From QALR01 sp964466625 (GTDB lineage: Bacteria > Bacillota > Clostridia > Oscillospirales > CAG-272), in assembly GCA_964466625.1 (NCBI GenBank), contig CAYXQF010000104.1, positions 1-5,622 on the forward strand: a stretch of DNA of 5,622 bases. The letters run 5' to 3'. The translations under genes were made by a program, and so were the position numbers. The notes below the pieces were generated by a model, which saw only the letters and a program-made list of their open reading frames with translations, ran no database searches and was not told the DNA's origin. This document shows positions 1 to 5,259 of this stretch, piece after piece. Position 1 is the stretch's first letter. Each line of letters starts with the position of its first letter.

Positions 1-1
1 C

Positions 2-964
2 AAGTGCGGCGGCTACGCGAAACGCCAAACCCATACCATGCCTCAGTCGGCACGCTCATCTTGGTATTTCCTCCGCTATTGCGATCCGAACAACGAAGAG
101 GCACTTGCTTCCAAAGAATCTCTCAACTACTGGCTCCCTGTTGACTGGTATAACGGTGGTATGGAGCACGTTACCCGTCACATGATCTATTCCCGTTTCT
201 GGCATCACTTCCTCTATGATATGGGCGAAGTTCCTTGCGCTGAACCTTATGCAAAGCGTACCGCACAGGGGCTGATTCTCGGTCCTGATGGCGAAAAGAT
301 GAGTAAATCCAAGGGTAACGTTGTCGATCCTAACGACGTTGTAGAAGAATACGGCGCAGACGTTCTCCGTGTATACGTTCTCTTTATGGGTGATTACGGT
401 GCGGCGGCTCCGTGGTCCCCCTCCAGCATCAAGGGCTGCAAACGTTTCCTTGACCGTGTAGAAGGTCTTATGTATATGGCAAAGGGCGAAGGCGTGACAC
501 CTGCTCTTGAAACCTCTTTCCACAAGACCATCAAGAAAGTGACGGGCGATATCGACGCGATGAAGTTCAATACCGCCATCGCTGCGCTCATGTCTCTCAT
601 CAACGAGATCACCGATGCGAAGACGCTTACCACCACAGAACTCAAGACTTTCGTGAAGCTCCTTTGTCCTTTCGCACCGCACATCGCGGAAGAACTCTGG
701 CACAGACTTGGTGAAGAAAGCATTCTTTCTCTCACTGCATGGCCCACCTATGACGAAGCAAAGACTGTGGACAACACCGTTACCATCGCCGTTGCCGTTA
801 TGGGTAAGACCAAAGACACGGTGGAAATTCCCAAGGACGCAGATGAAGACACCGCATTTGCGGCAGCGATCGCAAGCGAGAAGGTGGCAAGCCTCATCGC
901 AGGCAAGCAGATCGTCAAGAAGATCTACGTGAAGAATAAGATCTTCAACCTTATTGTAAAATAA
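2..964 (+). CDS. leuS: Leucyl-tRNA synthetase, C-terminal part (5' end outside window)
   Basis: Cytoplasmic class I aminoacyl-tRNA synthetase that charges tRNA-Leu with leucine using ATP. The window holds the last 320 residues. The frame is open from base 2 (KCGGYAKRQTHT, the end of a zinc-ribbon-like insertion) and enters the catalytic core with MPQSARSSWYFLRY. NYWLPVDWYNGGMEH follows, then the class I signature KMSKS at 296-310 (fragment residues 99-103), which contacts ATP. The anticodon-binding helical domain follows, with KFNTAIAALM (about residues 188-197) and LCPFAPHIAEELW (about 221-233). A small C-terminal domain ends in KIFNLIVK. An internal ATG at 38 is not a start, because conserved leuS sequence continues upstream of it. 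The equivalent of the usual VQVNGKxR motif in the C-terminal domain reads VAVMGKTK (791-814), a mild deviation. Identification is by conserved motifs and is secure; upstream gene context is not visible. Confidence 0.97.
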   Translation, partial: KCGGYAKRQTHTMPQSARSSWYFLRYCDPNNEEALASKESLNYWLPVDWYNGGMEHVTRHMIYSRFWHHFLYDMGEVPCAEPYAKRTAQGLILGPDGEKMSKSKGNVVDPNDVVEEYGADVLRVYVLFMGDYGAAAPWSPSSIKGCKRFLDRVEGLMYMAKGEGVTPALETSFHKTIKKVTGDIDAMKFNTAIAALMSLINEITDAKTLTTTELKTFVKLLCPFAPHIAEELWHRLGEESILSLTAWPTYDEAKTVDNTVTIAVAVMGKTKDTVEIPKDADEDTAFAAAIASEKVASLIAGKQIVKKIYVKNKIFNLIVK

Positions 965-973
965 GTGCGTGAT

Positions 974-1087
974 AAAGCCTCCCCTTTTGGGGGAGGTGGC
1001 GCGCAGAGCGTGACGGAGAGGGCATTTTGATCAAAGTTTTCCCTCTCAGTCGCCTTGCGACGAAAGATCTCCCAAAGGGAGATCTTT
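974..1087. repeat. MITE-like palindromic intergenic repeat
   Basis: An imperfect inverted repeat of two arms just under 50 bp (974-1022 and 1041-1087) around an 18-base centre. Each arm folds on itself. The left has CCTCCCC/GGGGAGG (978-984 with 990-996). The right has GTCGC/GCGAC (1049-1053 with 1057-1061) and AAAGATCTCCC/GGGAGATCTTT (1063-1073 with 1077-1087). The inner ends GAGAGGG (1016-1022) and CCCTCTC (1041-1047) pair exactly, and both outer ends begin AAAG when read inward. This multi-stem layout resembles dispersed non-coding palindromic repeats that I recall from intergenic regions of gut Clostridia. It encodes nothing. Dispersal in this genome cannot be tested from one window, and no clear target-site duplication was identified. 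Confidence 0.7.
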
Positions 1088-1090
1088 TTT
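1063..1090 (+). terminator. Intrinsic terminator after leuS, formed by the repeat's right end
   Basis: A perfect 11-bp stem AAAGATCTCCC / GGGAGATCTTT with a 3-base AAA loop, running into a T tract at 1085-1090. It lies about 100 bases after the leuS stop and upstream of the next promoter, so it probably ends leuS transcription. It coincides with the outer end of the palindromic repeat. Confidence 0.75.
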
Positions 1091-1133
1091 GTTGCTCCGA
1101 AAATTGATAGAATGCGACTTTGTTGCTTTTTTC

Positions 1134-1162
1134 TTGACATTTACTGAATTTTTCTCTATAAT
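1134..1162 (+). promoter_or_regulatory. Sigma-A promoter for the membrane protein/glycosidase pair
   Basis: Perfect consensus -35 TTGACA (1134-1139), a 17-base spacer, and perfect -10 TATAAT (1157-1162). Transcription should start near 1169, leaving a leader of roughly 28 bases before the ATG at 1197. No operator-like palindrome is evident between the boxes, so expression may be strong and largely constitutive. Confidence 0.88.
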
Positions 1163-1182
1163 AAACAATGAAAAGAAAGATG

Positions 1183-1189
1183 AAAGGAG
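1183..1189 (+). promoter_or_regulatory. Ribosome binding site that fixes the start at 1197
   Basis: AAAGGAG lies 7 bases before the ATG at 1197. The reading frame is open further upstream to an ATG at 1089, but that stretch spans the -35 and -10 boxes and has no ribosome binding site, so 1197 is the real start. Confidence 0.85.
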
Positions 1190-1196
1190 CATATTT

Positions 1197-1631
1197 ATGA
1201 CAGAAAATGAAATGATGAACACCAATGTTTTGACGGACGAACAGAAAAAGAAAAAGGATAAGGACGTATTCCGCGCAATCGGGCTTTTGCTCATCATCGG
1301 CGGTATCGCGGTGATCCTCTTTGTGTCGGTGATCTTCGGCTCCTTGCAAGGCGTGAAAAAGACGGAAGCCTATCAGGCGGCTTACACGTATCTTTTGGAG
1401 AGCGAAGAATTTGCGTCGAGCGGCATCTCCGAGGAGGAGCTTCGCCTTGTTGGTTTTGAGATCAACGAAAGCTTTGGTGGAGAGGGCGAGGCTGTCTTTT
1501 CGTTCCGTGCGGAGGGAGAATCGTTCACGGTATATTGCGAGTGTAAAGGCGGCGTGTGGACCGTTTCTGAGCTCTTTGTTTCTTTTTCAAGAGAAAATGA
1601 TTTTTTTGATGTGACGGAGGTCGATATCTGA
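1197..1631 (+). CDS. Small single-pass membrane protein of unknown function
   Basis: A 144-residue protein that I do not recognise. Residues 1-26 are polar, with a basic run KKKKDK just before a hydrophobic stretch at about 27-49 (AIGLLLIIGGIAVILFVSVI), which should span the membrane once. By the positive-inside rule the N-terminus is cytoplasmic and the C-terminal domain of about 95 residues is outside. That domain begins with a helix-like acidic segment (TEAYQAAYTYLLESEEF). It ends in apparent beta strands with EAVFSFRAEGESFTVYCECKGGVWTVSELFV, a layout seen in small tethered alpha/beta domains such as Coa1-like or PepSY-like proteins; this comparison is by eye only. There is no lipobox or cleavable signal peptide. 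It is first in a two-gene operon, directly behind a consensus promoter, and its stop overlaps the glycosidase start by one base (TGATG), so the two are probably translationally coupled. Confidence 0.85.
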   Translation: MTENEMMNTNVLTDEQKKKKDKDVFRAIGLLLIIGGIAVILFVSVIFGSLQGVKKTEAYQAAYTYLLESEEFASSGISEEELRLVGFEINESFGGEGEAVFSFRAEGESFTVYCECKGGVWTVSELFVSFSRENDFFDVTEVDI

Positions 1632-2983
1632 TGGATTTCACGATTGATTTTTCAAAACCTTTGGGCGAAGTGAAGCCCGTGAACGGCGTGTGCAACGGCC
1701 CTTCCAAATTCACGGCGAAATATTTTGCGAAGGCACATATTCCGTTTTCGCGCCTGCACGATATGAGAACGCATTTTCACGATTGCTGTGACGTACCGAG
1801 CATTTTCAAGGACTTTGATGCGGACGAGAATGATCCCGCAAACTATGATTTCACCCTTTCCGATTATTATATCGAAAAGATCAAGGAGTGCGGCACAGAT
1901 ATCATCTACCGCCTCGGTTCCAGTATGGAAGGCGGGGACTTCCGCTTCAATAACCGTCCGCCGAAGGATTTTCATAAGTGGGCGCGTATCTGTGAGCATA
2001 TCATTCGACACTATAACGAAGGCTGGGCAAACGGTCATCACTATGATATCAAATATTTTGAGATCTGGAATGAGCCTGACACCTGCAACCAAAACCGTGA
2101 AATGGACGGTCAATGGACAGGAACGGCTGAAGAATTCGGTGAATTTCTTGCAGTGGCGGCAACACATCTGAAAAAATGTTTCCCCGAGCGCTGCATCGGT
2201 TCTTATCCGAGTTGCAATATTCTCTCTCCCGAAAGAGAAGCGTTTTTCCGCACCGTTTTTTCTCATTTGCAAAAAGAAAACGTTCATATCGATTTTTGTT
2301 CGTGGCATTGTTACACGGATACCCCCGAAAGAACCAAAAAATATATCGCAAAGATCCGCTCGCTTCTCGATGAATACGGCTATCACGATACGTTCATGAT
2401 TTGCTCCGAGTGGAACTATTTTTGGCAACGTCCAGGGATCTGGTCGGAATTTGAGCTGGAGGGCGGCGAATATCTCTTTGAGGAGATGTTTAAGACCGCA
2501 AGCTCCGAGGTGGGTGCGGCATATAGCCTTGCGCAGATGATCACGTTCCAGCAGAGCGAAGTGAAGATGGCAACGCTTCACCGTGCGGACGCGCTTTCGA
2601 TGTACTGCACCATGTTCAATATCTATGGTGTGCCGCAAAAGCAATTTGATGCGTTTTATGCTTACGATGCACTTCGCGAGGGCAAAATGGAGGTTGCTTT
2701 GACCAAGGGTGAGGGGCTTGATGGCGTTTATGCAGCAGCTTCCCGCGACGGCGATTATGCTTCCGTTGTCGTTTCCCAATACCGCGGTGCATGGCGCTCA
2801 TACAGCTTCGCTTTTGAAGGACTTTGCGCGGAAAGTGACTACGAAGTGGACATATATCTCACAGATGACAAGCGTTCGATGGAAAAGATCGACAAGAAAA
2901 CGGGCAAAGGAAACACGCTTTCTTTGCGCGAATATTTGAAGGCAAGCTCGATTTTGGTGCTGAAAATTAAAAAAATCAGCTGA
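1631..2983 (+). CDS. GH39-like clan GH-A glycoside hydrolase, probably cytoplasmic
   Basis: A 450-residue protein with the plan of a retaining (beta/alpha)8 glycosidase, closest by eye to family GH39 (beta-xylosidase and related enzymes). KYFEIWNEPD at 141-150 carries the NEP motif, with E148 the likely acid/base (codon 2072-2074). MICSEWN at 256-262 gives E260 as the likely nucleophile (codon 2408-2410). The 112-residue spacing suits GH39 or GH51. RLHD (41-44) and DFCSWHCYTD (221-230) fit conserved active-site strands. Residues from about 350 onward are probably a beta-sandwich. There is no signal peptide or membrane segment, and about 14 cysteines are scattered through it, so it probably acts in the cytoplasm on imported oligosaccharides or glycosides. 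The start at 1631 has GGAGG at 1616-1620 and overlaps the preceding stop. No transporter or sugar regulator lies nearby, so the substrate cannot be inferred. Clan assignment is firm; the family is likely and the specificity unknown. Confidence 0.85.
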   Translation: MDFTIDFSKPLGEVKPVNGVCNGPSKFTAKYFAKAHIPFSRLHDMRTHFHDCCDVPSIFKDFDADENDPANYDFTLSDYYIEKIKECGTDIIYRLGSSMEGGDFRFNNRPPKDFHKWARICEHIIRHYNEGWANGHHYDIKYFEIWNEPDTCNQNREMDGQWTGTAEEFGEFLAVAATHLKKCFPERCIGSYPSCNILSPEREAFFRTVFSHLQKENVHIDFCSWHCYTDTPERTKKYIAKIRSLLDEYGYHDTFMICSEWNYFWQRPGIWSEFELEGGEYLFEEMFKTASSEVGAAYSLAQMITFQQSEVKMATLHRADALSMYCTMFNIYGVPQKQFDAFYAYDALREGKMEVALTKGEGLDGVYAAASRDGDYASVVVSQYRGAWRSYSFAFEGLCAESDYEVDIYLTDDKRSMEKIDKKTGKGNTLSLREYLKASSILVLKIKKIS

Positions 2984-3021
2984 TTTTGCCATAATCCTGC
3001 AGTAAAAAATCAGAAAAAGCC

Positions 3022-3050
3022 TTGACAAAGTTCTTTTCTGCATGTATAAT
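3022..3050 (+). promoter_or_regulatory. Sigma-A promoter for the DUF177-rpmF operon
   Basis: Perfect -35 TTGACA (3022-3027), a 17-base spacer and perfect -10 TATAAT (3045-3050). The expected transcription start is near 3057, giving a leader of about 43 bases with no obvious structure. A strong promoter suits a ribosomal protein operon. The boxes and spacing are the same as those of the promoter at 1134-1162. Confidence 0.88.
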
Positions 3051-3087
3051 AAAATATGCTGTAATTTGGTATTCTGTGAACCCATAT

Positions 3088-3095
3088 AAGGAGGT
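3088..3095 (+). promoter_or_regulatory. Full-consensus Shine-Dalgarno of the DUF177 gene
   Basis: AAGGAGGT, complementary to the 16S rRNA 3' end over all eight bases, with 5 bases between GGAGG and the ATG at 3100. It selects 3100 over in-frame codons upstream, which overlap the promoter. Confidence 0.88.
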
Positions 3096-3099
3096 CAAA

Positions 3100-3606
3100 A
3101 TGGTTTTGGATATGTTGCCCATTCTTTCGGGCGCTGTTGATAAACTGGATTTTGCATTCTCCCATAAACTCGATGCGGATAGTATTGTCACTTCCGTGTT
3201 CGCTGATGTGGCGTTTGAGAAGCCCATGCAGGTGAGTGGCTATGTGAAAAACATGGCGGGCTATATGGTGCTTTACGCTGACGTGAAGCTTCCGTATGAA
3301 ACAGCCTGCGCAAGATGCGCCGAGCCTGTTTGCAGCGAGCTTGAGATTTCGTTTGAAAAGGATATTGCAACGGACGATGTTTCGAAAGATAATGATGACT
3401 ACATCTTTATCGAAGATAAGAAACTCGATCTTTTGTCTTGTGTCGAAGAGCAGATCATGTTGGAAATGCCGTCGAAAACACTTTGCCATGAGGACTGCAA
3501 GGGGCTTTGCTTCAAATGCGGTAAAAACCTCAACGAAGGCGAATGTGATTGCGAAAAGCACGACGTCGATCCCAGACTTGCGATCCTTAAAACATTATTG
3601 AAATAG
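3100..3606 (+). CDS. yceD: DUF177 (YceD-like) protein, 23S rRNA accumulation factor
   Basis: A 168-residue soluble protein of the DUF177/YceD family, which in bacteria and chloroplasts is needed for normal 23S rRNA accumulation and is typically encoded just before rpmF. The family signature is clear: CARC (C70, C73) in the middle, then the C-terminal stretch from about 128 to 160, which combines LCHEDCKGLCFKCGKNLN (C129, C133, C137, C140), CDC (C149, C151) and the closing DPRLAILKTLL. The cysteine spacing suggests metal binding, probably zinc; that is inference. An acidic linker (DVSKDNDDYIFIEDKK, about 93-108) separates the two cysteine regions. It is first in the operon and 57 bases before rpmF. 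The start at 3100 is set by the strong Shine-Dalgarno and by the promoter upstream. The symbol follows the E. coli family name. Identification is confident; biochemical activity is not established. Confidence 0.92.
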   Translation: MVLDMLPILSGAVDKLDFAFSHKLDADSIVTSVFADVAFEKPMQVSGYVKNMAGYMVLYADVKLPYETACARCAEPVCSELEISFEKDIATDDVSKDNDDYIFIEDKKLDLLSCVEEQIMLEMPSKTLCHEDCKGLCFKCGKNLNEGECDCEKHDVDPRLAILKTLLK

Positions 3607-3663
3607 CGTAAAATAAATTTAAGAATCCGGCAACCCCGCCGAAAACCAAGGGAGGATAGAAAC

Positions 3664-3846
3664 ATGGCAGTACCGAAGAGAAAAGTCTCTAAAGCAAGAC
3701 GCGATAAAAGACGCTCCAATGTTTGGAAGCTCGACCTTCCGGGCATGACTAAATGCCCCAAATGTGGTGAATACAACCTTTCTCACAGAGTTTGCAAGGC
3801 TTGCGGAACATATAACGGCAAGGAAATTGTAAAACAGGACGCGTAA
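3664..3846 (+). CDS. rpmF: Ribosomal protein L32 (bL32), zinc-ribbon form
   Basis: A 60-residue basic protein of the large ribosomal subunit. The N-terminus MAVPKRKVSKARRDKRRS is the diagnostic L32 start, an extended rRNA-binding tail. Residues 31-34 (CPKC) and 44-47 (CKAC) form the zinc ribbon, so this is the cysteine-containing (C+) paralogue type, not the zinc-free form that some bacteria induce in zinc starvation. Length is normal for the family. GGAGG at 3651-3655 lies 8 bases before the ATG. It follows the DUF177 gene, its usual partner, and is read from the promoter at 3022-3050. The terminator 12 bases after the stop ends the unit. The plsX-acpP fatty-acid genes that often follow rpmF in Firmicutes are not here. 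Confidence 0.97.
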   Translation: MAVPKRKVSKARRDKRRSNVWKLDLPGMTKCPKCGEYNLSHRVCKACGTYNGKEIVKQDA

Positions 3847-3857
3847 TTTTGCAACCT

Positions 3858-3898
3858 GGCAGGTATGCAGACAAAGCATACCTGCCTTATTTCTTTTT
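3858..3898 (+). terminator. Strong intrinsic terminator after rpmF
   Basis: A perfect 11-bp stem GGCAGGTATGC (3858-3868) / GCATACCTGCC (3876-3886) with a 7-base loop, followed by the T-rich tail TTATTTCTTTTT (3887-3898). It begins 12 bases after the rpmF stop and ends 33 bases before the next start codon. Confidence 0.92.
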
Positions 3899-3931
3899 AA
3901 TCACAAGTTTTTTTGAAAAGGAGGAGCATTT

Positions 3932-5239
3932 ATGGTAGAGATCACGGGCGTGATGAAGGGAAGTGCCGCTGAAAAGCACGGGATTCGTGCAGGCGATTAC
4001 CTCATTGCCATCAACGGTAACGTGATCAAGGATATCCTTGATTACCGCTTTTATCTTTGCGAAAAGAAGCTGACGCTTCTTATTTGCCGTGACGGAAAAG
4101 AGATTTCCGTAAACCTGAAAAAAGGTGAATATGACGATATCGGCTTGGATTTTGAAACCTTTTTGATGGATAAAAAGCATTCCTGCCGCAATAAATGCAT
4201 CTTCTGCTTTATTGATCAGTTGCCCAAAGGCATGCGTGACACGCTTTATTTCAAAGATGATGACAGCCGTCTTTCCTTTTTGCAGGGCAACTATATCACC
4301 ATGACCAATCTTTCGGACGAAGATGTGGAGCGCATCATCAAAATGAAGATGTCCCCCATCAATGTTTCCGTCCACACCACAAACCCTGAGCTTCGTACGT
4401 TCATGCTGAAAAATCCGAACGCTGCAAAGTCGCTTTCGTATCTTGAGCGCTTTGCGAAGGCCGGAACGGAGCTGAACTGTCAGATCGTTCTTTGCCGCGG
4501 CATCAACGACGGAAAAGAACTCGAACGCACCATGCACGATCTTGCAGCTCTCTATCCTTCCGTGATGAGTGTTTCCATCGTGCCTGCCGGAATGACGAAA
4601 TTCAGAGAAGAGAAAAAGCTTTATCCCTTGGAGCCCTTCACCAAAGAAGAAGCGGCGGCGGTGATCCGCCAGATTGAAGCCTTTGCAGAAGGCTGTCTTG
4701 CGCATTATGGTTCTCGCATCTTTTATGCAGGTGATGAGCTTTATCTCGAAGCGGGACTTCCGATCCCCGATGCCGAATACTACGAAGGCTTCCATGCCAT
4801 CGAGGACGGCGTGGGCATGATCGCTTCGATGAAGGAAGAATTTGACAACGCTATCGAAGAGCTCGATAGCGACGACAGAGAAAGGGAAATTTCCGTTGCC
4901 ACGGGTGTTGCGGCTTATGATTTTATCAAAAGTCTTGCTGTGCGCGTGGAAGAAAAATTCCCGAATATCAAGATACACGTTTATAAAATTGAAAACAATT
5001 ACTTCGGAGAAAAGACCATCACGGTGGCAGGGCTTCTCACGGGACATGATATGGCGGCACAGCTTTCGGGCAAACCGCTTGGCGAAAAGCTTTATATCCC
5101 TGCCGTGACGCTGCGCCACGAGGGCGATCTTTTCCTCTGCGGTATGAGTATAGATACGCTTTCCCAAACGCTCGGCGTCGAGATCGAGCCTTGCGTGAAC
5201 GATGGCTATGAATTTTTTGAAAAATTGACAGAATGTTAA
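3932..5239 (+). CDS. DUF512 radical SAM protein with N-terminal PDZ-like domain
   Basis: A 435-residue cytoplasmic protein of the conserved PDZ/radical SAM/DUF512 family. Residues about 1-65 form a PDZ-like domain (GSAAEKHGIRAGDYLIAINGN, with the usual A-G-D-x-L-x-x-I-N-G pattern). A CX3CX2C cluster follows at C85, C89 and C92 (codons 4184-4207), the ligands expected for a 4Fe-4S cluster that cleaves S-adenosylmethionine. Family blocks continue with LSFLQGNYITMTNL (114-127), INVSVHTTNPELR (143-155), RGINDG (189-194) and VPAGMTKFR (217-225). The DUF512 region ends with NNYFGEKTITVAGLLTG (355-371). There is no signal peptide. The reaction and substrate are unknown. GGAGG at 3920-3924 sits 7 bases before the ATG. 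der starts 20 bases after the stop, an arrangement I recall from other Clostridia, which hints at a role linked to ribosome assembly; that is inference. No key residue appears missing. No promoter is evident between the rpmF terminator and this gene. Confidence 0.95.
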   Translation: MVEITGVMKGSAAEKHGIRAGDYLIAINGNVIKDILDYRFYLCEKKLTLLICRDGKEISVNLKKGEYDDIGLDFETFLMDKKHSCRNKCIFCFIDQLPKGMRDTLYFKDDDSRLSFLQGNYITMTNLSDEDVERIIKMKMSPINVSVHTTNPELRTFMLKNPNAAKSLSYLERFAKAGTELNCQIVLCRGINDGKELERTMHDLAALYPSVMSVSIVPAGMTKFREEKKLYPLEPFTKEEAAAVIRQIEAFAEGCLAHYGSRIFYAGDELYLEAGLPIPDAEYYEGFHAIEDGVGMIASMKEEFDNAIEELDSDDREREISVATGVAAYDFIKSLAVRVEEKFPNIKIHVYKIENNYFGEKTITVAGLLTGHDMAAQLSGKPLGEKLYIPAVTLRHEGDLFLCGMSIDTLSQTLGVEIEPCVNDGYEFFEKLTEC

Positions 5240-5259
5240 AATAGAAAGGGGTAGATATC

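Noticed and set aside
56..703. Antisense open frame of 215 codons within leuS
   Set aside because: It lies wholly inside the leuS coding region, has low-complexity Arg/Val/His-rich content and no supporting start signals.
974..1087. CRISPR array, riboswitch or tRNA/rRNA gene in the leuS-downstream spacer
   Set aside because: There are only two inverted arms and no spaced direct repeats, no recognisable aptamer core, and no tRNA cloverleaf; the palindromic repeat plus terminator explains the sequence.
1089..1196. N-terminal extension of the small membrane protein to an upstream ATG at 1089
   Set aside because: The extension would cover the terminator's T tract and both promoter boxes and has no ribosome binding site, whereas 1197 has AAAGGAG at 7 bases.
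1652..2779. Long antisense open frame (375 codons) opposite the glycosidase
   Set aside because: It is in exact codon register with the sense gene and stays open only because TTA, CTA and TCA are avoided. The translation is rich in Cys, His, Arg and Ile with no recognisable domain, and no ribosome binding site is evident.
3022..3099. Extension of the DUF177 protein upstream of 3100
   Set aside because: The in-frame codons overlap the TTGACA/TATAAT promoter, and the perfect AAGGAGGT is placed for 3100.
3628..3641. Small hairpin CGGC-AACCCC-GCCG in the DUF177-rpmF spacer, considered as an L32 autoregulatory leader
   Set aside because: A four-base stem with no further conserved structure is likely by chance.
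3887..5167. Long antisense open frame (426 codons) opposite the DUF512 gene
   Set aside because: Same codon-register effect. The sense strand shows unmistakable radical SAM/DUF512 motifs, and the antisense product has no family features.
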